Source: JANLTX01 sp049840835
GTDB taxonomy: Bacteria > Armatimonadota > Armatimonadia > Armatimonadales > Armatimonadaceae
Length of the DNA: 64,000 nucleotides
Assembly (NCBI GenBank): GCA_049840835.1
Contig: JASGJG010000001.1
Location: 248,001 to 312,000 of the forward strand
Reading direction: 5' to 3'
Both the position numbers and the translations under genes were made by a program. The notes under the pieces were generated by a model that saw nothing but the letters and a program-made list of their open reading frames with translations, was not told the origin of the DNA and did no database searches. Shown piece after piece: positions 30,958 to 38,554 of the stretch (its first letter is position 1; every line of letters begins with the position of its first letter).

Positions 30958-32043
30958 ATGACCATTCGGGAGCGGACAGAGCAGTGGGAGCGAGAGTATC
31001 TCTCTGAGTTTGCCACGAAAGCGGCGGACTCCGTAGGGCGACCACGACCTGAACCCGACGACACCATGCGGACCTGCTTCCAGCGGGACCGAGACCGGGT
31101 ACTACACTCCAAAGCCTTCCGGCGGCTGAAACACAAGACCCAGGTGTTCTTAGACCCGGAAGAGGACCACTATCGCACGCGTCTGACCCATACCCTGGAA
31201 GTGGCGCAGATCTCCCGAACTGCCGCCCGTGCCCTCCAGCTCAACGAAGACCTGGCCGAGGCGATTGCACTGGCCCATGACCTGGGGCATCCCCCTTTTG
31301 GCCATGAAGGCGAAGAAGCGCTGGATGAGGTTATTCGTGAGTACGTGCCAGATGCACGCTTCCGGCACTATGAGCAGAGTCTGAGAGTAGTCGACGTACT
31401 GGAAAAGAACGGGCAGGGCCTGAACCTGACCCACGAAGTACGGCGCGGTATCGTAGGCCACTCCAAGGGGAAGGCTGACCTCCACGATGACTCTGAAGTG
31501 GTACGCGATCCGGAAGACCCGCCTCTGGAAGCGATGTGCGTGCGTATCTGCGACCGAATCGCTTACATCAACGCAGACATAGATGACGCCGTGCGCGCGG
31601 GGCTGCTTCGCCTACAGGATCTGCCTTCTGAGGTCTTAGATGGGCTGGGACGCACTCACGGTGATCGTATCACCACCATGGTGCAGAACGTGATAGACGC
31701 CTCCGCTGGGAAGCCCTACGTAACCATGAGTGAGCCGGTGCTGGGTATCAGCAACCGCCTGAAAGACTTCATGTTCGCCAATGTGTATATCCAGAAGTCC
31801 GTGGCGAAGGCGCAGCTAGCCAAGGGCAGCAGTTTGTTAAAGCAGCTTTTCCGGCATTACATGGAGTTCCCGGAGCTCATGCCCGCCGGGCGCGCGGACT
31901 CCTCCATGGACGTCACTATGCGAGCTCAGGCGGTCTTAGACTACATTGCAGGAATGACCGACCGTTATGCCTCCGAGCAATTCATCCGGCACTTCTTCCC
32001 GCAGGGGTGGAACAAGAGCCTGCTAGTCGGTCCACCCGTATAA
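30958..32043 (+). CDS. dgt: Deoxyguanosinetriphosphate triphosphohydrolase-like protein (HD domain)
   Basis: 361 residues from the ATG at 30958, with AGGAAG 9 nt before it and a TATAAT at 30934-30939; an ORF start at 30916 is inside the previous gene. Family signatures: FRRLKHKTQVF, RTRLTHTLEVAQISR (first metal His), ALAHDLGHPPFGHEGEEALDE (HD pair and downstream His) and ICDRIAYINADIDDA (late Asp). dGTPases hydrolyse dNTPs to deoxynucleosides and triphosphate, controlling dNTP pools; some limit phage. This is the short bacterial type with a normal length for the family. It sits directly after the ATPase-TOPRIM pair but has its own promoter. Confidence 0.95.
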   Translation: MTIRERTEQWEREYLSEFATKAADSVGRPRPEPDDTMRTCFQRDRDRVLHSKAFRRLKHKTQVFLDPEEDHYRTRLTHTLEVAQISRTAARALQLNEDLAEAIALAHDLGHPPFGHEGEEALDEVIREYVPDARFRHYEQSLRVVDVLEKNGQGLNLTHEVRRGIVGHSKGKADLHDDSEVVRDPEDPPLEAMCVRICDRIAYINADIDDAVRAGLLRLQDLPSEVLDGLGRTHGDRITTMVQNVIDASAGKPYVTMSEPVLGISNRLKDFMFANVYIQKSVAKAQLAKGSSLLKQLFRHYMEFPELMPAGRADSSMDVTMRAQAVLDYIAGMTDRYASEQFIRHFFPQGWNKSLLVGPPV

Positions 32044-32047
32044 CGGG

Positions 32048-33304
32048 CTACCCGCCTATACAGTAGAGCTTGTCGCGGGTTCGAATAAAAAGACTGCCCT
32101 GCGCGGCGGCAATTGAGGAGCGGATATCCGCTCCTTCGGTGTCCATGGCGTTTTCCGCCAGGACTTTGCCGTCGCTGACGTCCAGCACGAACACATCGCC
32201 GTTCAGGTTCATCAAGTAAAGCTTGCCATCGGCGACCGTGGGCGAGGCCCAGCACATCTGCCGACCGGGGGGAGTCACGCTCCAGACGATTTTTCCCGTC
32301 TTCGCTTCCACGCAAGAGATAGACTTGCGGACATCGCTGAGCACGTAGAACTTGCCTTCGGAGAACGCCGGGGTAGGCACATCGCTGGTCACCGGGCTGC
32401 GGTCTTCGCTCTTCCAGGCACTGGTGCCATCGGAGAGCTTCATGGCATAGACCGGGGCACGCTTGGGGGCACAGACCAGCGCGATACCATCGCCCGCTAC
32501 GGGGGAAGGCACCAGCCGCCAGAAAGCCTCTCGGTGGGACTCGTTCCAGGTACCAGAGCGCCAGAGCTCCTTCCCGGTTTCCACTTCATGGCAGCTCAGC
32601 ACATCGCCGCCCGCAATCAGTAAGCGAGTCTTCTTGTCCTCCGTGGTCAGCGGAATCGGCGACGCGTAGGATTCCCTGGACTCCATGATCGCGTTGCTGG
32701 GCCGTGCAGCCCGCCATAGCTCCCGGCCATCATCGCCATTGATACAGAGCAAGAACGATTCCGGCTTTTCCTTGCCACGCGCTCCGACCGGCTGATTGCG
32801 CTGCAAAATCTGCAGGTAGAGCTTCTCACCTAGAAGCAGCGGGGTGGAGCTGAAGGTCCACTGAAACGCGAAATCACCCAGCTCTTTCTGAAGATTGCGC
32901 TGCCAGATTTTTCGCCCGGTGAAGTCGAAAGAGACCAGGTCACCATTGCCGTAAAAGAAAAAGACGCGCTTACCATCGGTCACAGGGGAGGGCTGGGCGT
33001 AATGACCGCGCTCATCGAGCTGCACTGGCGTGCCGTCGCCACCGGGCTTGTGCCCGGAGCCAACCGCACTGCGCCAGCGCTCCTTCCCGGTTTTTCTATC
33101 TAAGCAGATAGCCAGGAGCTGCTGCTTATCGAAGTCAGCGGCAGTAGTGAAAACAGCGTCTTTACAGACAATAGGGGTAGCCGCAGAGGGGCCGGGCAAA
33201 CTCGTAACCCAGGCCACACCTTTCGTCGGCGAAAAGCTAACCGGCAGCTTCTTCTCATCCGTCGAGCCGTTGTAGCGCGGCCCACGCCAGTGCATCCAGT
33301 CCAT
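32048..33304 (-). CDS. PQQ-like beta-propeller repeat protein
   Basis: 418 residues, no signal peptide. It opens with the WRGPRYNGST motif common to this group, then repeated blades with a W or GK..W pattern: DRKTGKERWRS, FTGRKIWQR, NGDDGRELWRA, EVETGKELWRS, EAKTGKIVWSV, DVSDGKVLAEN. This is the pyrroloquinoline-quinone-like propeller fold seen in BamB and in Planctomycete/Armatimonad-type proteins; the blades probably bind a protein or polysaccharide rather than PQQ. Lack of an export signal is unusual. It converges with dgt, 4 bp apart. Confidence 0.85.
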   Translation of the reverse strand: MDWMHWRGPRYNGSTDEKKLPVSFSPTKGVAWVTSLPGPSAATPIVCKDAVFTTAADFDKQQLLAICLDRKTGKERWRSAVGSGHKPGGDGTPVQLDERGHYAQPSPVTDGKRVFFFYGNGDLVSFDFTGRKIWQRNLQKELGDFAFQWTFSSTPLLLGEKLYLQILQRNQPVGARGKEKPESFLLCINGDDGRELWRAARPSNAIMESRESYASPIPLTTEDKKTRLLIAGGDVLSCHEVETGKELWRSGTWNESHREAFWRLVPSPVAGDGIALVCAPKRAPVYAMKLSDGTSAWKSEDRSPVTSDVPTPAFSEGKFYVLSDVRKSISCVEAKTGKIVWSVTPPGRQMCWASPTVADGKLYLMNLNGDVFVLDVSDGKVLAENAMDTEGADIRSSIAAAQGSLFIRTRDKLYCIGG

Positions 33305-33332
33305 GCTCTTACCTCCCGGTGTTTCCCGGAGA

Positions 33333-33477
33333 GAACCCCAGACATGAAAGTCTGTGGCTCAGGGGGCTACGTCCCACAATGTCCTTCGGACGTATCAGAA
33401 CACCAATGTAAGATTGTTATGTCGCGGAGCGACTTTGTGGCGAAGCCCTAAGACCCAGACTTTCATGTCTGGGGTTC
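33333..33477. repeat. 145-bp palindrome-ended element (MITE-like)
   Basis: 22-bp perfect inverted ends, 33333-33354 (GAACCCCAGACATGAAAGTC..) and 33456-33477, enclose 101 bp with a small TGTCC-TTCG-GGAC-like hairpin and no ORF. The element occupies the gap between two genes, and its right end supplies the last codons and stop of the alcohol dehydrogenase gene. This looks like a small non-autonomous mobile or REP-type repeat. I see no other copy in the window. Confidence 0.65.
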
Positions 33478-34530
33478 AGTGGCAGCTTGGTACAGAGCGG
33501 CGAAGTCTGCTTCGGTCAACGGGCGTGGATTGAATAGCCCCGTTCGTTGCTTCGCCGCATCTTCAGCCAGCGCCGTGATAATAGCGTCGTTGACTGGCCA
33601 TTCGGCAAGGGTAGTCGCCATTCCTGCCAGCCCCAACAATTCTATAAAGCGTGCGGTTAGCGTCTCGGCCCCACCAAAGGATGCGTAGTCTGCGTGCGCC
33701 GCGTTGAAGCGGATCACATGAGGCAACATCAGGCTCACTGCCTGACCATGCACAATACCGAGCTGTGCCGTAAGCGGGTTCGCCGAAGCATGCGCCGCAC
33801 CGAGCATGGAGTTCTCAATAGCAAGCCCTGCCCAACACGCCCCAAGAAGCACATCTGCCCGTGCCTCTAAATCTGTGGGGTTTGTGAACACACGCTCCAG
33901 CGCCGGGTTCAGCAAACGAAACGCCTCTACAGAGAATATTCGTGAGAGTGAGTTTGCCGTGCGACTCACCTGAGACTCTATGGCATGGGTCAGCGCGTCC
34001 ATACCCGCCAGCGCCGTTACACGTGGTGGGCAGGTCAGAGTCAACTCCGCATCTAGCAGCGCAATCTTCGGCTCCAGACCTACAGCGCCTATGGCTTTCT
34101 TGACATGCGTTTTCGGGTCTGAGAGCAGCGCATGCCGCTGGACCTCGCTGCCCGTGCCTGCCGTGGTGGGCACAGCGATTAGCGGCAGGAATGGCTCTCC
34201 ACGAACTAGATTCGCTGCCTTTACTGTGTCAATGGCGCTACCGCCGCCGATAGCGATTAGCAGATCAGGAGTACATGTCTGAAGCGCCGTACCGCAACGA
34301 GCGACATCCTCATCTGTGGGGTTTTCGTGGGTATCGTAGAACAGAGTGCTTTCGATACCTGCTTCGGTGAGAATGGTTTGCGCACGGGCGGCATGACCTG
34401 CGGCTACTACGCCGGGGTCGCTGACTACCAGAGCTTTCGTGCCATAGGGATGGGCTAGCTCACCCAGCCGGGCAAGCCCACCGATCTCGCACACAATGCG
34501 GGTGGTGGGCTGCCAGTCGAACCTACTCAT
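33463..34530 (-). CDS. Iron-containing alcohol dehydrogenase
   Basis: 355 residues. Nucleotide-binding GGGSAIDTVKA (near 95-105), VPTTAGTGSEV and the metal-binding region GMDALTHAIES with its Asp/His, followed by the later His in GIVHGQAVSLMLPHV, identify a group III Fe-dependent ADH. Likely NAD(P)-dependent oxidoreduction of an alcohol or aldehyde; the substrate is not predictable. It overlaps nadC by 8 nt and is probably co-transcribed with it. The C-terminal EPQT and the stop lie within the inverted-repeat element, so the original C-terminus may have been longer. Confidence 0.9.
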   Translation of the reverse strand: MSRFDWQPTTRIVCEIGGLARLGELAHPYGTKALVVSDPGVVAAGHAARAQTILTEAGIESTLFYDTHENPTDEDVARCGTALQTCTPDLLIAIGGGSAIDTVKAANLVRGEPFLPLIAVPTTAGTGSEVQRHALLSDPKTHVKKAIGAVGLEPKIALLDAELTLTCPPRVTALAGMDALTHAIESQVSRTANSLSRIFSVEAFRLLNPALERVFTNPTDLEARADVLLGACWAGLAIENSMLGAAHASANPLTAQLGIVHGQAVSLMLPHVIRFNAAHADYASFGGAETLTARFIELLGLAGMATTLAEWPVNDAIITALAEDAAKQRTGLFNPRPLTEADFAALYQAATEPQT

Positions 34531-35362
34531 CGAAGTCTAAGGAGATATCTAGCGATGGGGCGGAGTGAGTAAGTGCACCGACAGAGATGAGATCCACACC
34601 AGTCTCAGCAATCAGGCGCACAGTCTGGAGGTTTACGCCCCCGCTCGCCTCAGTCTTTGCGCGGCCACCAATGATTCCTACAGCGGTGCGCAGAGTCTCC
34701 AGAGGCATGTTGTCTAAGAGGAGCAAGTCCGCGCCTGCGGCTACAGCCTCTTCTACCTGAGCCAGGGTCTTGCACTCTACCTCTACCTTGAGCGTATGCG
34801 GGGCGTGCTCTTTTGCGCGGCTCACGCAGGCAGCGACTCCGCCTCCGGCTGCCAGATGGTTATCCTTTATTACAACGCCATCGGCAAGGCCCCAGCGATG
34901 GTTGTGTGCGCCACCACAGCGAACGGCGTATTTTTCTAAATGGCGGAGTAGGGGCGTGGTCTTGCGGGTATCAATAATCCTGGCGTTCGTGCCCACCACG
35001 GCATCCGTGAATCGGGCCGCCATAGTGGCGATGCCAGACATGCGCTGCATCACATTCAGACAGACTCGCTCTGCAGTAAGCAGGCTCTGGGCACGCCCAC
35101 TGATCGTCGCTACCACGACGCCATGGGTAACTCGCTGACCATCTTCCCCGGAAAGGTTGATTTTAACGTCCGGGTCCAGCAGAGTGAACGTCCGCAACCC
35201 CACTTCCAATCCCGCCAAGACGCCCTCAGCCTTTACTAGCACCCGTGCTGAGGCTGTGGCGTCTTCTGGCACTGTGAGCAGCGTGGTCACATCGCCCGCT
35301 CCAATGTCCTCGGTGAGCGCGGCGCGCAGAATCGGCTCGTACTGAATCGGCAGTAGCTTCAT
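34523..35362 (-). CDS. nadC: Nicotinate-nucleotide pyrophosphorylase (quinolinate phosphoribosyltransferase)
   Basis: 279 residues, normal family length. LTEDIGAGDVTT at the N-terminus, LNVMQRMSGIAT, IDTRKTTPLLRHLEKYAVRCGG and the active-site block HNHRWGLADGVVIKDNHL are textbook NadC, followed by the barrel segments VEVECKTLAQVEEA and LLLLDNM. It converts quinolinate and PRPP to nicotinate mononucleotide, the last step of de novo NAD precursor synthesis. Neither nadA nor nadB is in the window. It heads the two-gene unit with the Fe-ADH. Confidence 0.97.
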   Translation of the reverse strand: MKLLPIQYEPILRAALTEDIGAGDVTTLLTVPEDATASARVLVKAEGVLAGLEVGLRTFTLLDPDVKINLSGEDGQRVTHGVVVATISGRAQSLLTAERVCLNVMQRMSGIATMAARFTDAVVGTNARIIDTRKTTPLLRHLEKYAVRCGGAHNHRWGLADGVVIKDNHLAAGGGVAACVSRAKEHAPHTLKVEVECKTLAQVEEAVAAGADLLLLDNMPLETLRTAVGIIGGRAKTEASGGVNLQTVRLIAETGVDLISVGALTHSAPSLDISLDFDE

Positions 35363-35406
35363 GAATTTTCTTTTACCACGAACAGAGCAAGAAACCCTGC
35401 CGATAA

Positions 35407-35442
35407 AAAAGCAAAGCCCCCAGCTCTTATGAGCTGAGGGCT
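35407..35442 (-). terminator. Intrinsic terminator of the 42-residue gene
   Basis: On the minus strand GCCCTCAGCTC/GAGCTGGGGGC is followed by TTTGCTTTTTT. Confidence 0.8.
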
Positions 35443-35447
35443 AAGCG

Positions 35448-35576
35448 CTACTTTCTTTCAGCGCGGGCAGACATACGGATTGTCTCCGCTTCGGGCTTTT
35501 TCCGTTGCTCGGAGCTAGCCTTGGTCTGCTTCTGGACCGCCTGTTTGTGGACGGCCTTCGGGGATTTATCACCCAT
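35448..35576 (-). CDS. Small basic protein (42 residues), MGDKSPK family
   Basis: ATG at 35576, stop TAG at 35448-35450, 42 residues: it begins MGDKSPKAVHKQ and is rich in Lys, Gln and Ala (VQKQTKASSEQRKK), ending SARAERK. Very short proteins beginning MGDKSPK.. occur in many unrelated bacteria and are annotated as hypothetical; I recall them only as a family of unknown function. The gene has a strong terminator 6 nt downstream and lies alone in the 325-bp gap between nadC and the first cyclase gene. Its composition suggests a nucleic-acid-binding or disordered protein. Confidence 0.75.
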   Translation of the reverse strand: MGDKSPKAVHKQAVQKQTKASSEQRKKPEAETIRMSARAERK

Positions 35577-35676
35577 AATGGTCACCGCCTTTCACCGCTA
35601 CACGGCACCACTGCCGCATACCCGGCCTACTTACTATCTCGCGTCCATCGCTCGCTGTCAAGACAATGTTACGGGT

Positions 35677-35682
35677 TATAAT
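35677..35682 (+). promoter_or_regulatory. -10 box of the first cyclase-STAND gene
   Basis: TATAAT lies 5 nt before the ATG at 35688, so the mRNA is predicted leaderless. The segment TATAATTTCCCATG recurs identically at the third copy (41411-41424). Confidence 0.6.
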
Positions 35683-35687
35683 TTCCC

Positions 35688-38534
35688 ATGCCTCTCCCCA
35701 CAAGTGTGGTGACCTTTCTCTTTACCGATATAGAGGGCAGCACTCGTCTCTGGGAAGCACACCCCGAAGCCATGCGTGTTGCCTTGCAGCAGCATGATGT
35801 CCTGTTGCGCCAGGCCATAGAAGGCAACGGTGGTACAGTCTTCAAGACGATAGGTGACGCCTTTTGTGCTGCATTCCCCACAGCAGACGCCGGACTGAAT
35901 GCCGCTCGTGGAGCACAGGCAGCTTTAGAGGCAGAAGAGTGGCCTGAGCCGATTAGTGTTCTCAAAGTTCGTATGGCTTTGCATTCGGGTATCGCGGAGC
36001 ATAGAGATGGGGACTACTTCGGCCCACCCCTAAACCGAGTAGCGCGATTACTGGCTGCTGGTCATGGCGGTCAAACTCTACTTTCTCAAGCGACCCTGGA
36101 ACTTCTAGGGGAATCGCCGGATTTTATAGAGCTTGGCTTACACCGGCTCAAAGACTTACCAGAGCCTGAGAATATCTGGCAACTATCCGGTGAGTTCCCG
36201 CCGCTACGCTCCCTGCCACTCTACCCCCATAATCTACCGCCGGAGCGAACGACCTTTATTGGGCGAGAACAGGAAAAAGCCACTCTATTAGGACTATTAG
36301 AGCAGACTCGCTTACTTACTCTTACCGGCTCGGGTGGTTGTGGCAAGACCCGGTTGGCGCAGCAAGTTGCCATAGGCGCCCTGGAGCGATTCCCAGATGG
36401 TGTGTGGCAGATAGAGCTGGCTGCCCTTACCGATTCGGAGCGTTTGCCCCGTGCCATCGCAAAAATTCTGGAGGTGAAAGAGGACCCCGAATGTAGTCCC
36501 ATAAAGTCCCTGATTACTTCTTTGAAACTGCGCCGTTTGCTGCTGCTATTGGATAATTGTGAGCATCTTGTGGAAAGCGTTGCAGTACTCGCAGACGAAT
36601 TGCTCTCCGGGTGTCCGCAACTAACCATACTGGCTACCAGTCGTGAAGGGCTGGGGGTGCAGGGTGAACGCAACTACCGTGTTCCTCCTCTTTCACTACC
36701 ACGCCCTCCTTTCGAGGCAACACGTATAGATGAGTTTGCTGCTTCCGAATCTGTGCGTCTGTTACTGGATCGTATCGGTGCGCATCGCCCCGGACTTACG
36801 CTTAGCCCTGCAAACGTGCCTGCAGTCGCGCAGCTATGCTCTCGGCTAGATGGCATTCCTTTGGCTATAGAATTGGCGGCGGCCCGAACGCGCTCTCTGG
36901 CAGTCGAAGAGATAAACGCTCGCTTAGACGACCGATTCCGATTGCTTACGGGTGGCTCTCGGACAGCCCTACCTCGTCAACAGACGCTTCGGGCCTTGAT
37001 TGACTGGAGTTATGACCTGCTTACAGAAGCTGAGAAAGATCTACTGTGTCGCCTGAGTGTGTTCTCAGGTGGCTGGACTCTGGAGGCAGCGGAATCCGTC
37101 TGCCAGAGCGAGCTCAATGAAGATTGGGAAATCTTAGACCATCTCACCAGCCTGACGGATAAGTCCCTGGTCGTTGTAGAGCTTGGGGAGGGACCCACGC
37201 GCTATCGGCTACTAGAGACCGTACGACAATATGCGCTGGATCGCCTGTTGGAATTGGGAGAAGGTGAGGTGGTGCGAGAGAGGCACCGAAGCTACTACCT
37301 GGCGTTTATCGATGCTCTGAATAAGGAAAAGCCTAAGAGTATCCCTGAGGGCATGCCTTCCAAATGGCAACAGATAACGACGGAGTACGATAACATCTGG
37401 AGCGCTCTGGAGTGGAAGCGAGATCAGGAGGCATTGAACCTTGCTATCCATCTGCGCAGCTACTGGGTTCTTCGAGGATATCTGCGAGAAGGGCAGGCAC
37501 AGCTAGAAAGCTTGCTCAAGGCTGGTGCGGAGACTTTCTCTACCAGGTCACGGGCCAGTGGGCTGCAAATGCTGGGAACCCTGCAGCGCTTTCAGGGCAA
37601 TTATCCAGCGGCGCATGCCAGCCTGACAGAAGCTCTGGTACTGCTGGAGGGGCAAGATGAGCCTGAGCTGACTACGAGCGTACTGAGCCAGCTAGGAATC
37701 GTGCTTCAGTACCAGGGGAATTTCCCACTCGCCAAGGAGTTCTACGAAAGAGCAATAGCTCTAGGCGAAAAGGCGGAAGTGCCTGTAGATATCGCGACCC
37801 CGTATAACAGCCTCGGCCTGCTGCATACAGAGCGGGGAGAACTGGCAGAAGCTCAGACCTGTCTGGAGCAAGCTCTGGAACTCTTTCGTAAGATGAGTAA
37901 TGGAGAACGCTTCGTTGCGCTCGTGCTGGGTAACCTGGGAATGGTCTATGCCCGTAAAGGCGAGTTGGATAAAGCGCGCGCTATCTTTGAGGAGTCGCTG
38001 GAGGTTCATCGGGGGATAGGCGATAGAGTACGTATCTGCCTGATGCTGGATAATCTGACAGGGCTGGCCCTCTTACAAGAGGATCTTTTGGCCGCTCAGG
38101 TGTATGCCGAAGAAAGCCTCACGCTTTGCCGTGAGATCGGTGACAGAAGTGGAGTATGTATCAGTCTGCGCTCTCTGGGAGATGTCGCTAGGCGGCGTAG
38201 CGAGCTAGAGCAGGCAAAGAACTACTATCGGGAAAGCCTGGATGTCTGGCGAGGTTCAGAAAGCCTGCCCGTACTCACGGATTGGCTTGAATCCATGGCT
38301 GCTCTCTGTATGACACAGAACGATGCTCTGGGGATGGCTACATTACAGGCCGCCGCCGATGCACTTGGGGAGCGCATCGGACAGTCACAGTCTCCTGATT
38401 CGGTGGAGGCCAGGGCGAAGTATCTGGCTCAAGCACAGGCGGCGCTGGCCCCAGAGGCGTTCGAGGCGGCTTATGAAAGTGGCAAGGCTCTCTCTCAGAA
38501 CGACGCTATTGCCCTGGCGCTGGAAAATCTTTAG
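35688..38534 (+). CDS. Class III adenylate/guanylate cyclase - NB-ARC (STAND) ATPase - TPR regulator, copy 1
   Basis: 948 residues. The N-terminal cyclase domain (about 1-170) has the two metal aspartates (FLFTDIEGSTRLWE and TIGDAFCAAF) and the FGPPLNRVARLLAAGHGGQ segment with the transition-state Asn and Arg, so it looks catalytically competent. The NB-ARC ATPase (about 185-480) has FIGREQE, Walker A GSGGCGKTRLAQQ, Walker B RRLLLLLDNCEHL and LPRQQTLRALIDWSYDLL. The C-terminus (about 600-900) is a series of TPR repeats. Such STAND proteins sense a ligand through TPRs and signal by oligomerising; here the output may be a cyclic nucleotide. No DNA-binding domain is seen. It is the only intact copy of three. 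Confidence 0.9.
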   Translation: MPLPTSVVTFLFTDIEGSTRLWEAHPEAMRVALQQHDVLLRQAIEGNGGTVFKTIGDAFCAAFPTADAGLNAARGAQAALEAEEWPEPISVLKVRMALHSGIAEHRDGDYFGPPLNRVARLLAAGHGGQTLLSQATLELLGESPDFIELGLHRLKDLPEPENIWQLSGEFPPLRSLPLYPHNLPPERTTFIGREQEKATLLGLLEQTRLLTLTGSGGCGKTRLAQQVAIGALERFPDGVWQIELAALTDSERLPRAIAKILEVKEDPECSPIKSLITSLKLRRLLLLLDNCEHLVESVAVLADELLSGCPQLTILATSREGLGVQGERNYRVPPLSLPRPPFEATRIDEFAASESVRLLLDRIGAHRPGLTLSPANVPAVAQLCSRLDGIPLAIELAAARTRSLAVEEINARLDDRFRLLTGGSRTALPRQQTLRALIDWSYDLLTEAEKDLLCRLSVFSGGWTLEAAESVCQSELNEDWEILDHLTSLTDKSLVVVELGEGPTRYRLLETVRQYALDRLLELGEGEVVRERHRSYYLAFIDALNKEKPKSIPEGMPSKWQQITTEYDNIWSALEWKRDQEALNLAIHLRSYWVLRGYLREGQAQLESLLKAGAETFSTRSRASGLQMLGTLQRFQGNYPAAHASLTEALVLLEGQDEPELTTSVLSQLGIVLQYQGNFPLAKEFYERAIALGEKAEVPVDIATPYNSLGLLHTERGELAEAQTCLEQALELFRKMSNGERFVALVLGNLGMVYARKGELDKARAIFEESLEVHRGIGDRVRICLMLDNLTGLALLQEDLLAAQVYAEESLTLCREIGDRSGVCISLRSLGDVARRRSELEQAKNYYRESLDVWRGSESLPVLTDWLESMAALCMTQNDALGMATLQAAADALGERIGQSQSPDSVEARAKYLAQAQAALAPEAFEAAYESGKALSQNDAIALALENL

Positions 38535-38554
38535 ATAGAGGCAAATTAGCAACG

